64,000 nt of DNA from Lacticaseibacillus chiayiensis (GTDB lineage Bacteria > Bacillota > Bacilli > Lactobacillales > Lactobacillaceae): the NCBI RefSeq assembly GCF_004123795.1, contig NZ_MSSM01000001.1:62001-126000 (forward strand), given 5' to 3'. The position numbers and the translations under genes are program-made. The notes under the pieces were generated by a model that saw nothing but the letters and a program-made list of their open reading frames with translations, did no database searches and was not told the origin of the DNA. Positions 34,964-44,838 of the stretch are shown here, in pieces (within the stretch, counting starts at the first letter, position 1; each line of letters starts with the position of its first letter).

Positions 34964-35826
34964 TGCTCATTTCTTCGAAAGATTTGTTGCTGACGGCACG
35001 CGCAGGAGGGTTCGCGATTCCGCACTTCAACTTTTGGGATGAGATATCAGCTCGAACACATGTTGCAGCGGCAGAGCAGAAGCATGTACCGATTTTACTT
35101 GCTTGGGCACAAAAACACGAAGCTGACATCAGTATTGATGAAGCCTTGAATTTAGGTAAATTTTACGGTGCCCAAGCGAAAGTACCGATTGTGCTGCATC
35201 TAGATCATGGTTTTTCGCCTGATTTAGTGAAATATGGTGTGAATCATGGTTTTACGTCCGTGATGATTGACGCCTCGGCTGAGAAATTCGATAAAAATGT
35301 TGCAATGACCAAAGACGTGGTCGATTATGCACATCAACGCGGCGTGGTTGTGGAAGCCGAGATCGGGCATGTTGGAACTGGCTTGAGTGAGGATGATGCC
35401 AACCAATATACCGAAGTCGAGGCGGCAGTTGAGTTTGTTAAACGGACTCAAGTTGATTCGTTGGCGGTTTCAATCGGGACTTCCCATGGCGTTTACAAGA
35501 GTGCAAAAACGCCACATTTGAATTTTGAACGCCTCAGTGAGTTGCGAAAAGCGGTTCCGATTCCCTTAGTTTTACATGGCGGGTCATCTTCAGGTGACGA
35601 CAATCTTAACAAAGCAGCAAGGTTAGGTATTACTAAAGTCAATATTTATACTGATTTGGCCAATGCTGCGCTTCATGAGGCACAGGCGCAAAAATATGCA
35701 AGTGTTCTTAAAATGATTGAAGCTGAACAAGACGCCATTAAATCACTGGATGAACATTACATTGATGTTTTCGATACCGTCAAATTGAATCAGGTCGAAA
35801 CAGCAACAGCACTTGGCGCTCTATAG
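34963..35826 (+). CDS. Class II aldolase of the fructose/tagatose-bisphosphate family
   Basis: A 287-residue zinc-dependent aldolase. HLDHGFSPDLV and VLHGGSSSGDDNL contain metal and phosphate-binding residues, and VVEAEIGHVGTG is typical of the GatY/KbaY/FbaA group. It would split a ketose bisphosphate or ketose monophosphate into dihydroxyacetone phosphate and an aldehyde. No kinase gene is seen in the operon, so the exact substrate (1-phosphate or bisphosphate) is open. Confidence 0.86.
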   Translation: MLISSKDLLLTARAGGFAIPHFNFWDEISARTHVAAAEQKHVPILLAWAQKHEADISIDEALNLGKFYGAQAKVPIVLHLDHGFSPDLVKYGVNHGFTSVMIDASAEKFDKNVAMTKDVVDYAHQRGVVVEAEIGHVGTGLSEDDANQYTEVEAAVEFVKRTQVDSLAVSIGTSHGVYKSAKTPHLNFERLSELRKAVPIPLVLHGGSSSGDDNLNKAARLGITKVNIYTDLANAALHEAQAQKYASVLKMIEAEQDAIKSLDEHYIDVFDTVKLNQVETATALGAL

Positions 35827-35856
35827 TGGTCATTTTCAGGAAGGGATGATGTTGGT

Positions 35857-36549
35857 ATGGCAAAGATCAAGAAACCATTTTTCATTGTGAACCCTAAGTC
35901 TTATCTTTACGGGGATGATGTCGTCAAACTCGCGAAAATTGCGGACAAAGTTGCGAGCCAGTATCACTTAGACTGTTTGTTTACCGGTCAATTAATTGAC
36001 CTGCCGCGCATCAAGGCTGCGACAACGCATCTGACCATCACGGCACAGCACATGGATCCCTTACATCCGGGACGGGGCATGGGTCATGTTTTACCAGAAG
36101 CCTTAAAAGCAGCAGGTGTTGAAGCGGTTGTATTGAATCATGCAGAAAAACCGCTTGGCATCGGCGTTTTGGATCAAACGATTACGCGTGCCAAGGCAGT
36201 GGGCCTCATGACGATTGTATGTTCTGACACGCCATCCGAGAGCAAGGCAATCGCGACCTTGCATCCGACCATGATGATTTGCGAGCCAACCAGTCTGATC
36301 GGTACCGGCAGCATCAGTAATGGGGATTATATCAAGTCAACTAACGAAGCGGTGCGTCGTGTTGACCCCGACATTTTAATCATGCAAGCAGCTGGTGTTA
36401 GCACCGGTGAGGATGTGAAGAAAGTTCTGCAATTAGGAGCAGATGGTACCGGTGGGACAAGTGGCATCATTGAGGCGCCAGACTGGCAGGCAAAGTTGGA
36501 AGAAATGATGGGCGCTATGGCAGCTTATAAGGAGGCACAATTAGCATGA
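35857..36549 (+). CDS. Triosephosphate-isomerase-like protein
   Basis: A 230-residue TIM-barrel protein. VNPKSYL (Asn/Lys), VLNHAEKPL (His) and MICEPTSLIGTG (catalytic Glu) correspond to the triosephosphate isomerase active-site motifs, with an archaeal-like shorter length. The hydrophobic core MQAAGVST and the GADGTGGTSG phosphate loop are also present. As a second TIM in a sugar operon it may isomerise another short sugar phosphate, such as a tetrulose phosphate as known for some TIM paralogues. That assignment is inference. It overlaps the next gene by four bases. Confidence 0.75.
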   Translation: MAKIKKPFFIVNPKSYLYGDDVVKLAKIADKVASQYHLDCLFTGQLIDLPRIKAATTHLTITAQHMDPLHPGRGMGHVLPEALKAAGVEAVVLNHAEKPLGIGVLDQTITRAKAVGLMTIVCSDTPSESKAIATLHPTMMICEPTSLIGTGSISNGDYIKSTNEAVRRVDPDILIMQAAGVSTGEDVKKVLQLGADGTGGTSGIIEAPDWQAKLEEMMGAMAAYKEAQLA

Positions 36550-37067
36550 CCGTTAAAAGTGAAGTGCTAGACTTAACATCAAATGGACACAGAGTTACTT
36601 TTCACAATGTAACTGATCAAGTCAAACAATTCGTTAAAGATAGTGGTGTTCAGAACGGTATCTGTGTCGTTCAATCACCACACACAACTTGTTCGGTAAT
36701 CTTTGAAGAATTCACCCACGACCGAGACTTTAATGGCGATGAATATTTGCTGGTTGATATGAGTCGTCTGTTAGACAAACTTGTTCCGCGTGAACTGACA
36801 GAAAATACAAACTATAAGTATCCTGGTCCGAAACACATTGATTTCCTGCACAGCATTCAAGACAATCCCGCATATAAGGGCAATGATGGCACGGTGCTAA
36901 ATGGCGATGCCCATATTCGAGCGTCAATGTTTGGTGCCAGTGAAACCTTTGTCATCCGCGATGGTGTGCTTCAAACGGGTACGGTTGGTTACATCTACTT
37001 TGTCGACTGGGATCAAAATCGCGTCCGGACTCGGCACTGCAATGTGTTAGTGGAAGGTGAAGCGTAA
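36546..37067 (+). CDS. YjbQ-family (UPF0047) protein
   Basis: A 173-residue soluble protein of the YjbQ family, recognisable by VVQSPHTTCSVIFEE, a histidine-containing MFGASETF segment with NGDAHIRAS before it, and the closing YFVDWDQNR. The biochemical role of the family is not settled; thiamine-phosphate-synthase-like activity was reported for some members. Its place at the end of a PTS operon, overlapping the TIM-like gene by four bases, suggests a link to sugar-phosphate chemistry. Confidence 0.82.
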   Translation: MTVKSEVLDLTSNGHRVTFHNVTDQVKQFVKDSGVQNGICVVQSPHTTCSVIFEEFTHDRDFNGDEYLLVDMSRLLDKLVPRELTENTNYKYPGPKHIDFLHSIQDNPAYKGNDGTVLNGDAHIRASMFGASETFVIRDGVLQTGTVGYIYFVDWDQNRVRTRHCNVLVEGEA

Positions 37068-37383
37068 GTGGTGATCTTGTTCAAGTGCTGAAACAATGAT
37101 CTCATGGCAGAAAATCTGCGCGGGCACGACTGTTTCAGCAGTTGAAACCTGGTAAAAGAGAATTCATGGAATTTTGAACGTCCGGGTTATGGCCACGGGC
37201 GTTTTGCTTTAAAATATGTGGATCGTAGGACACTCACAGCTCCTGTCGTTTATCTGCCCGATTCGAGATCTTGGCTAGTGTTCTGGCCTGCTAGTATGTG
37301 CGGCTGTGAACGATATAGTGAGTCCATGGGCAGTCAACCGGATTCTTTGAAAATGTACTTGAAAATGTGCTACGTGTCAGAGC
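37068..37383. other. Intergenic region with hairpins
   Basis: About 315 bases after the galactitol-type operon. GCTGAAACA (37087-37095) and TGTTTCAGC (37131-37139) form a distant inverted repeat without T run, and a terminator follows at 37177-37210. The short plus-strand open frame at 37218-37442 has no ribosome site. Confidence 0.5.
37177..37210 (+). terminator. Terminator of the galactitol-type operon
   Basis: AACGTCCG and CGGGCGTT pair (one G-T contact) across an 11-base loop and are followed by a T-rich stretch. Confidence 0.65.
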
Positions 37384-37641
37384 TTAGTACACGTTCTCTT
37401 TATCAAAGTCGCCTAGCTTTTCATTATCCATTCGGTGCGTGACGACATCCAGTGTGCCTGTCCGATGCAGAAATGCCAACTCTTCCAATTCTCTATAACG
37501 AGATTTGTTTAGCAAGACAACACTCTTATTGGAGCCTGTTAGCTGATCGAGGGTTACCCCTATTGCTTCGTTTCCGACCGCCACTTTGTTCAGTACATCG
37601 GACAGGTTTTTATGCAATGCTGCAGGCGTATACGTCTTCAT
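37384..37641 (-). CDS. Phd/YefM-type antitoxin, apparently without toxin gene
   Basis: An 85-residue protein beginning MKTYTPAALHKNLSDVL, typical of Phd/YefM antitoxins, which bind DNA with the N-terminal part and neutralise a toxin with the C-terminal part. VVLLNKSRYRELEELAFL fits the middle of the family. An AGGAGG site lies upstream of the ATG. No toxin gene follows on the minus strand within 300 bases, so it looks orphaned. Confidence 0.72.
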   Translation of the reverse strand: MKTYTPAALHKNLSDVLNKVAVGNEAIGVTLDQLTGSNKSVVLLNKSRYRELEELAFLHRTGTLDVVTHRMDNEKLGDFDKENVY

Positions 37642-37924
37642 AGCGAAAGCCTCCTAATTTAATTGTTTTGTTGACATCAAGATTACGGGAATATGCGCTA
37701 GTTAGCAATTTAAAAGTACTATAGGGCGAAAAGTTCTGATAAAATCAAAGGGTAAGGTGTTCGGTGCTTATGGCATTGACAAAACACAGCGAAACAGCGT
37801 ATTCTACCCTTTGTAGACAGTAATCATTACTATTTAATTTGCGCATAAGTGAACATTGTGAGATTGTTATACACTTTTGGTTGTTTCTGTTGGAGAAGCG
37901 GATAATGAAGCGAGGGTGTTAAAG
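37642..37924. other. Intergenic region with a promoter for the 37.9-kb gene
   Basis: TTGACA (37776-37781) and TATTCT (37800-37805) are 18 bases apart, upstream of the gene at 37925. Nothing else is recognised. Confidence 0.55.
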
Positions 37925-38215
37925 ATGAAGGATTTGTTGATCAAGCACCAATTGGAAGAATGTCACCCGATTCGTGAATATAAAGCGCAGATGATCCTGA
38001 AGGCAATGACGGCGACGGCAACCATGTCTGAGCCCAAGGCCAAATTGGAGGCTTTGCGCCAGGCCAATCAACGCACCAATGCGGTCATCGAAAAAGTTGT
38101 CGATCAGGTTAAAAAAGATCGGACCGTATTTTGTCGGGAACAGTGCGGGCTGTACCAGCTGCGTGAGCAAAAAGTTAATCGGATTCTGAGTGAACTTATA
38201 TCTGAGTCAAAATAG
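37925..38215 (+). CDS. Hypothetical small helical protein
   Basis: A 96-residue, highly charged, mostly helical protein with two conserved-looking cysteines in FCREQCGLYQ. GAGGGTG lies six bases upstream of the ATG at 37925; a frame start at 37877 has no such site. A good promoter precedes it (37776-37805). I do not recognise the family. It lies in a small-gene region with two orphan antitoxins. Confidence 0.6.
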   Translation: MKDLLIKHQLEECHPIREYKAQMILKAMTATATMSEPKAKLEALRQANQRTNAVIEKVVDQVKKDRTVFCREQCGLYQLREQKVNRILSELISESK

Positions 38216-38331
38216 CCTTTATGGGAAAACAGCAACAAGGAGTTTGCTGATTTACAAAGGCTACGCGGCATGCGTACGTATATTTCCACGCTAAAGCCGA
38301 TTTGAAATTAAACACTTAAATTTATCATGAG

Positions 38332-38625
38332 GTGAACTTTATAGCGGCTGAAGATCAGATCACTACGACAATTCGTCTCGGCACGGCCACAAAAGAGGCT
38401 GCAGAAAAGGTGTTTAAGGCTATGGGCATGGACTTGAACGCTGGCATCAATATTTTTCTAAAGCAAGTCATTCGCGATCAGGCATTGCCTTTTACGCCAA
38501 CAGCCAGAGACCCACTTGATCAAGCAACTGAAAATTCACTTCAGGACTTAAAAGATGGTAGATTTCAAGATTTTGAAAATGTGGAGAGTCTTTTTGAAGA
38601 TTTGCATGATGAAATTAACAAATGA
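38332..38625 (+). CDS. RelB/DinJ-type antitoxin, apparently without toxin gene
   Basis: A 97-residue protein with TTTIRLGTATKEAAEKVF and MGMDLNAGINIFLKQVI, typical of RelB/DinJ antitoxins (ribbon-helix-helix). The only standard start is a GTG at 38332 that overlaps its own GAGGTG site. The well-spaced position would be an ATA at 38341, so the start codon may have been lost. A terminator follows eight bases after the stop, leaving no room for a toxin. Probably an orphan or decaying gene. Confidence 0.68.
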   Translation: MNFIAAEDQITTTIRLGTATKEAAEKVFKAMGMDLNAGINIFLKQVIRDQALPFTPTARDPLDQATENSLQDLKDGRFQDFENVESLFEDLHDEINK

Positions 38626-38632
38626 GGCTATG

Positions 38633-38660
38633 GAGTCGTGCGAAATGCACGACTCTTTTC
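38633..38660 (+). terminator. Terminator after the RelB/DinJ gene
   Basis: A perfect 9-bp stem (GAGTCGTGC with GCACGACTC) around a five-base loop, followed by TTTTC. Confidence 0.9.
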
Positions 38661-38719
38661 TTTGATTCAAAATTTATGTGCTGTAAAAGTCGCCTGTATT
38701 TCTTGAGATACTGGCAACC

Positions 38720-38771
38720 AAAAAAAGGCGGTACAACTTCATGGGGCCATTTGAAGTTGTGCCACCTTTTT
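38720..38771 (-). terminator. Terminator of the minus-strand GH1-EIIA-EIIB operon
   Basis: AAAAAAGGCGGTACAACTTCA pairs with the stretch at 38752-38770 with two G-T type contacts. Read on the minus strand it ends in seven T. It is close to symmetric and could also act on the plus strand. Confidence 0.85.
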
Positions 38772-38777
38772 GGCTGA

Positions 38778-40352
<1,575 letters not shown>

Positions 40353-40382
40353 TTAAGCTGATACGATTCACCTGACATCAGA

Positions 40383-40742
40383 CTAATTGGATGTTTTAGC
40401 GTCAGCCAATCTCTTGTATAGATCCACAATCTCACCAGCAAGATCGCGAAAAGTGATGGCGTTCATTAAATGGTCTTGTGAATGCACCATCAACAAAGTC
40501 ACGGGAACGTGCTTTCCTTGGGCTTCATTGGTTAACATGCTTGACTGTGAGTTGTGGGCTTTGGCCAAAAAGTCATCCGCTTCTTTCAGCTTACTATCTG
40601 CTTCTTTAAATTTGCCTTCTTTTGCAGCAGAAATAGCTTCAAAGGCAGAGCTTTTGGCATTGCCGCCGTTTACAATCAGACCCATGACGGTTTCCAAGTT
40701 GTTATCATTTTCGCTTGGTTTGGTGTCTGTCTCTTTTGACAT
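40383..40742 (-). CDS. Lactose/cellobiose-type PTS EIIA
   Basis: A 119-residue helical EIIA. VPVTLLMVHSQDHLMNAI contains the phosphorylated histidine (the first His) and the metal-binding Asp region. The ATG at 40742 follows AGGAGC. It lies between the EIIB gene and the GH1 gene. The N-terminus is unusually acidic and Asn-rich (TDTKPSENDNN). Confidence 0.9.
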   Translation of the reverse strand: MSKETDTKPSENDNNLETVMGLIVNGGNAKSSAFEAISAAKEGKFKEADSKLKEADDFLAKAHNSQSSMLTNEAQGKHVPVTLLMVHSQDHLMNAITFRDLAGEIVDLYKRLADAKTSN

Positions 40743-40755
40743 TGTTTTGCTCCTG

Positions 40756-41076
40756 TTAGTTGTCTTCTTTGTTGATGATTTTGAGTGCTGCCTGTAAAAC
40801 ATTTTCGCCGTTCATCATGCCATAGTCCTGCATGTTGATCACTTCAACTGGAAAATCATATTTGGCAGCCAAGTCTTTTTGCATATAACGAACTTGAGGC
40901 CCGAGCATCATCACATTCGGATCGCCATCGCTGATTTTGTTGTTGATATCAGCTGAAGCCGTTGCCGAAATATCGACATCAATATTGTCCTTTTCTGCAG
41001 CTTTTTGCATCTTGGTTACCAATAAGCTTGTTGACATACCGGCATTGCAAACGAGTAGAATCTTTTTCTTAGCCAT
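40756..41076 (-). CDS. Lactose/cellobiose-type PTS EIIB
   Basis: A 106-residue EIIB with LLVCNAGMSTSLLV at the N-terminus; the cysteine is the phosphate acceptor. A GGGAG site precedes the ATG at 41076. It heads the minus-strand operon, which lacks an EIIC gene; a fitting EIIC lies at 44839 on the other strand. Confidence 0.92.
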   Translation of the reverse strand: MAKKKILLVCNAGMSTSLLVTKMQKAAEKDNIDVDISATASADINNKISDGDPNVMMLGPQVRYMQKDLAAKYDFPVEVINMQDYGMMNGENVLQAALKIINKEDN

Positions 41077-41114
41077 TGTATTTAATCTCCCTTGGTAAAA
41101 TTCAACGATTAAAA

Positions 41115-41128
41115 AGCAACCGTTTTCA
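41115..41128 (-). promoter_or_regulatory. cre box of the minus-strand EIIB-EIIA-GH1 operon
   Basis: TGAAAACGGTTGCT on the minus strand matches the cre consensus (ending in T). It lies between the promoter and the EIIB start. Confidence 0.65.
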
Positions 41129-41140
41129 AACAACAGCCTA

Positions 41141-41181
41141 AATATAATTCATGGGTATCAATTTTGCAAGTGCCCATGAAT
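41141..41181 (-). promoter_or_regulatory. Promoter overlapped by a 9-bp inverted repeat
   Basis: On the minus strand TTGCAA (41164-41169) and TATATT (41141-41146) are 17 bases apart. ATTCATGGG (41147-41155) and CCCATGAAT (41173-41181) form a perfect inverted repeat over the spacer and -35. It is a likely operator for the divergent GntR regulator at 41301. Confidence 0.65.
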
Positions 41182-41300
41182 TTTTATTTAGTGAGTCTAA
41201 CCCCTCACGATTGATTTGATGAGTGCTAATGTTCTTTTATTGCGTGGGTTGTGGCAATATAGAATTAACTTGAATTCGTTTCTAGGAAAGGGATTTTTTG

Positions 41301-42014
41301 ATGACGAAATATCAAGAAATTGCGGATAATATCGCGCAATCAATTCGTAATGGGGAATATCCAGACAAGTTGCCGACCGAAGCAGATTTAATCAATCGAT
41401 ATCAGGCTGGACGAAATACAATACGCCGAGCGATTGATGTTGTTTATCGCAGCGGGCTTCTTAGGCGTGTGCAAGGTTCGGGTTTTTATGTCAATCACAT
41501 GCCGGCAACGTCTAATACCATTATCAACTTAGTCACACGCGCTGACGTAGCGATGCATAATAAGCATCAACATCTGACCTCTCACGTGATTACTTTTGAC
41601 AAGATCAAAGCGGGTGCAGATTTAGCCAGATCACTTGACGTTTCAAAAAGTAGTGAATTGTATCGAGTTGTCCGACTACGCTACCTGCATGCTGCCCTTT
41701 ATTGTTTAGAAGAGGCCTATTTTACCCTCAAAGCGGTTCCGTTTTTGTCGCCTGAGGCCGTTAATCATTCTATTTTTGATTTTTTGCATGACGCTTATCA
41801 GATTCGGATCTCTGAGTCAGAGAATCTTGTCCGGCTCGCAATGTTGACAGCGGAGCAAGCAGCAGTTATGAAACAACCAGAAGGCAGGCCGGTGCTTGCA
41901 CTGGATCAGACGAATTATTACGGAAAAGGGGTTCCGTTTAATTATTCGACAAGCTATTACGTCTATCCTGACTTGGGGTTTTATTCACGATCATTTCCGG
42001 TCACAGCCGGTTAA
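41301..42014 (+). CDS. GntR-family (UTRA) transcriptional regulator
   Basis: A 237-residue regulator with an N-terminal winged helix (LPTEADLINRYQAGRNTIRRAI) and a C-terminal UTRA ligand domain (EAYFTLKAVPFLSP). AAAGGGA lies upstream of the ATG at 41301; the preceding TTG is in frame but less likely. It is transcribed away from the EIIB-EIIA-GH1 operon, whose promoter carries an inverted repeat, so it probably controls that operon. Confidence 0.87.
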   Translation: MTKYQEIADNIAQSIRNGEYPDKLPTEADLINRYQAGRNTIRRAIDVVYRSGLLRRVQGSGFYVNHMPATSNTIINLVTRADVAMHNKHQHLTSHVITFDKIKAGADLARSLDVSKSSELYRVVRLRYLHAALYCLEEAYFTLKAVPFLSPEAVNHSIFDFLHDAYQIRISESENLVRLAMLTAEQAAVMKQPEGRPVLALDQTNYYGKGVPFNYSTSYYVYPDLGFYSRSFPVTAG

Positions 42015-42065
42015 AAGTCGGATTGGCACTTTTTGGTTGATGTGATAGTTGTTCAATTAAAATAA

Positions 42066-42112
42066 CCCATCAAGGATTCGGAATTTTGGCTGAATCCTTG
42101 ATGGGCTATTTG
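42066..42112. terminator. Bidirectional terminator between two converging GntR genes
   Basis: A perfect 14-bp stem (CCCATCAAGGATTC with GAATCCTTGATGGG) around a short loop, with T-rich sequence on both sides. It serves the GntR gene ending at 42014 and the converging one ending at 42157. Confidence 0.88.
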
Positions 42113-42156
42113 TATTTGACGTTAAGAGCGGTGCAAGCTCGTAAGCAAAGCTTCTG

Positions 42157-42879
42157 TTACCAGGTGTCGGGCGGGTTAATGCTAACATCAGCAACCATAT
42201 TACTTTTTTGATACGGAAAATGCGTTTTGGAGTATTCGAATGGTTCGCCTTCTTCCGTGTAACTAATTTGTTTAATGACTAGGACCGGATCATTTATGGG
42301 GACACCCATAGCTTTGACGTCTTCTTTACTGGCTTTAGCGGCAGCAATAATGCGGTGTGACCGCGAAATTCGTAGGTGGTCGACTTGGGCGAGGTGTTTG
42401 TAGATGGAACCCTCAAGTACTTTTTTGGTTAGTGTTGTTAACTTTGTGGGCATAATCGTATGTTCATAGGCAAAAACTTCACCGTCAATATATCGCACCC
42501 GACGAATGACATAGACAGGTTCGTTGGGGCTGATAAGCAAGGCTTGTTGCTCTTCTTTGGTTGGCAACCGCGCGCTTAGTTCAAGGACTTTACTTGTCAC
42601 GTTGCGTCCGGCATATGTTCTGGTCGCACCAACCGGCTTATCGATGGATGCCTCTAATTTGCTTTGATGAACATCCTTGCGTAAAAAAGTGCCGGCACCA
42701 CGTTTAACATAAACAACGTCATCCTGAATGAGTTGTTCAATGGCCTTACGTATGGTCAGACGTGTGGTGTTGAATTCGTTAGCCAGACTTTCCTGATCAG
42801 GCAATAAATCACCGGGCTGATAAGAGCCATCGGTGAATTTTTTTCGCAATTTTTGAGCAATTGTTTGATATTTATACAT
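42157..42879 (-). CDS. GntR-family (UTRA) transcriptional regulator
   Basis: A 240-residue regulator: winged helix in LLPDQESLANEFNTTRLTIR and UTRA domain with VYVIRRVRYIDGEVFAYEH. A strong AAGGAGGTG precedes the ATG at 42879. It is divergent from the GH1/EIIC operon at 43.4 kb and probably controls it. It differs clearly in sequence from the GntR protein at 41301. Confidence 0.87.
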   Translation of the reverse strand: MYKYQTIAQKLRKKFTDGSYQPGDLLPDQESLANEFNTTRLTIRKAIEQLIQDDVVYVKRGAGTFLRKDVHQSKLEASIDKPVGATRTYAGRNVTSKVLELSARLPTKEEQQALLISPNEPVYVIRRVRYIDGEVFAYEHTIMPTKLTTLTKKVLEGSIYKHLAQVDHLRISRSHRIIAAAKASKEDVKAMGVPINDPVLVIKQISYTEEGEPFEYSKTHFPYQKSNMVADVSINPPDTW

Positions 42880-43002
42880 TGGTGTTCTGACACCTCCTTA
42901 TTTCCTGAAACTTAATGAGGTTTTATTTATTATTTTACGGCAATTACGCTGTTAATTCGAGTCCCATTTTGTTATATGTATACACTTATTTAAAAAATTG
43001 TG

Positions 43003-43031
43003 TTTACATGAATGACGACCCGTGCCATAAT
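43003..43031 (+). promoter_or_regulatory. Promoter of the GH1-EIIC operon
   Basis: TTTACA (43003-43008) and CATAAT (43026-43031) are 17 bases apart. They lie upstream of the two structured repeats. Confidence 0.6.
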
Positions 43032-43163
43032 GTAACCGAATTCATTGAGGATTCAAGGAGTAAGCGTCACTGCATCAATGTAAAAGCTTTCTTGTGGGTT
43101 GTTTTACCAATGTCTGTCAACTCATTTTGAGACGGAACACCCCTGATACAGTGAACGTTCAGT

Positions 43164-43286
43164 CACATTAACGTGTTCACCAGTCCAGAAACCTGCGTGT
43201 AAGGACCTTGGTCGCAATGGCCAAGTTCGGGCCATCACGGGCCAAGGCCACTTACACTCCAGTTTCTAAGCGGGCTGGTTCACGCT
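43164..43286 (+). repeat. Structured leader repeat, copy B1
   Basis: A 123-nt copy related to that at 16274-16390. Paired blocks include AGAAAC/GTTTCT, GTGTAAG/CTTACAC, CCTTGG/CCAAGG and ATGGCC/GGGCCAT. It is followed without gap by copy B2. Confidence 0.8.
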
Positions 43287-43407
43287 CACATTAACGCGTT
43301 CACCAGCCCAGAAACCTGCGTGTAAGGACCTTGGCCGCAATGGCAAAGAACGCCATCATGCCCAAGGCCGCTTACACTCCGGCTTCTAAGCGGGCTGGTT
43401 CACGCTC
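43287..43407 (+). repeat. Structured leader repeat, copy B2
   Basis: A 121-nt copy in tandem with B1. CCAGCCC/GGGCTGG, GTGTAAG/CTTACAC, CCTTGG/CCAAGG and ATGGC/GCCAT are retained. It ends directly at the GGGAGG ribosome site of the GH1 gene, as copy A ends at the ribosome site of the SFCGS gene. Confidence 0.8.
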
Positions 43408-43421
43408 GGGAGGATTATAAA

Positions 43422-44798
43422 ATGTCTCAGCCACTACCCCGCGGTTTTCTGTGGGGAAATTCAACATCAAGTATGCAAACGGAAGGAGGATGGGATGAAG
43501 GCGGAAAAGGTCGATCCGTTTATGACATTCGATCAGCCACCAACAATAGCAGTGACTGGCGTGTCGCGATTGACGAGTATCATCGCTACGATGAGGATAT
43601 TGATCTCATGGCGAATCAAGGCATGAACTGCTATCGTTTTCAGATTTCGTGGAGTCGAGTGTGCCCAACCGGAGATGGTGATTTCAACGAGGAAGGTATT
43701 CAGTTCTACGACAATTTGATCAACAAACTTCTGGACCACAACATGACGCCGATGATTTGTCTTTATCATTTTGACATGCCATTAGCTTTAGCAGAAAAGT
43801 ATAACGGCTTTATTGATCGCCATGTCGTAGATGCATTTGTTCGTTTCGGAAAAGAAATGATCAATCGGTTTGCTGACAAGGTTCCGTACTGGATTACTTT
43901 TAACGAACAAAACCTTTATTCGATGTCTGAAGTTTTTCGAATTTCGGGTTATCTAAAGGGCTCGCAGTCCGATGCCGACCTGTATCGGATTAGTCACCAT
44001 GTGATGGTTGCGCACGCGAAAGTTGCGAATTATTTGCATGACCACACGCACGCCAAGATTGGTGGCATGTTGGCATATCAGGAGGTTTATCCGGCAACGT
44101 CTAGACCACGCGATATTCTTTATGCTCGAAGAATTGATGAATTTCTCAATCGAAATTTGTTAGATGTTTTCGTTCATGGCCGTTACTCATCGGAAGTTTT
44201 TGCTTTTCTGAAGAATCACCATATTGACCTAGATTTGACTGAAGAAGATCAGAAAGCTTTTGAGCAGTTACACAGTGATTTTATTGCGTTTAGCTATTAT
44301 CGTTCTTTGCAAATCAGCAGCGATCACGTGCCAATTGGCATTATTCCCAATCGATATCTTGACTTTGGTGCAGGAGAAGTTCCTGGACTGCCGGTCAATG
44401 AGTGGGGCTGGAATATTGATCCAATGGGGTTCCGCGATATTTTGACCAAAACGTACAATCAATATCACTTACCGATGTTTCCGATCGAAAACGGCATTGG
44501 CATGCGTGAGCAGTATAACGGTTCAATGATTCAAGATGATTATCGAATTGATTATCATCGTCAGCATATTCAAGCGCTAAAGAAAGCCGTTTTCGAGGAT
44601 GGCGTTGATGTTATCGGTTACCTTGGTTGGGGATTGATTGATATTCCAAGCTCTTCAGGAAACATGGATAAGCGGTATGGCATGGTTTATGTTAATCGAA
44701 CGAATCATGACTTGAAGGATTTAAAACGGATTCCTAAAAAAAGCTATGGATGGTTTAAACACGTCATCAAAACCAATGGCGCCGATTTGGATCAATAA
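43422..44798 (+). CDS. 6-phospho-beta-glycosidase (GH1)
   Basis: A 458-residue GH1 enzyme, slightly short for the family. The acid/base is Glu162 (ITFNEQNL) and the nucleophile Glu356 (PIENGIGM). The N-terminal PRGFLWGNSTSSMQTEGGWDE and the QISWSRVCPTGDG segments are typical. GGGAGG precedes the ATG. It is followed by a lactose/cellobiose-type EIIC gene in the same operon. It is clearly distinct from the GH1 at 38778, so the two probably take different phosphorylated glycosides. Confidence 0.92.
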   Translation: MSQPLPRGFLWGNSTSSMQTEGGWDEGGKGRSVYDIRSATNNSSDWRVAIDEYHRYDEDIDLMANQGMNCYRFQISWSRVCPTGDGDFNEEGIQFYDNLINKLLDHNMTPMICLYHFDMPLALAEKYNGFIDRHVVDAFVRFGKEMINRFADKVPYWITFNEQNLYSMSEVFRISGYLKGSQSDADLYRISHHVMVAHAKVANYLHDHTHAKIGGMLAYQEVYPATSRPRDILYARRIDEFLNRNLLDVFVHGRYSSEVFAFLKNHHIDLDLTEEDQKAFEQLHSDFIAFSYYRSLQISSDHVPIGIIPNRYLDFGAGEVPGLPVNEWGWNIDPMGFRDILTKTYNQYHLPMFPIENGIGMREQYNGSMIQDDYRIDYHRQHIQALKKAVFEDGVDVIGYLGWGLIDIPSSSGNMDKRYGMVYVNRTNHDLKDLKRIPKKSYGWFKHVIKTNGADLDQ

Positions 44799-44838
44799 AA
44801 CTTTTGATTTGTTCCATCAATAATGGGAGATGAATTGC

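Larger units (their letters stand above)
42880..43421. other. Long leader region upstream of the second GH1 gene
   Basis: This 540-base stretch holds the promoter at 43003-43031 and two tandem copies of the structured repeat (43164-43407). The transcribed leader before the GH1 ATG would be about 385 bases. No gene is supported. Confidence 0.65.

Noticed and set aside
37218-37442. Plus-strand open frame of 74 codons
   Set aside because: It overlaps the Phd/YefM-type gene at its end, has no ribosome site and no motif.
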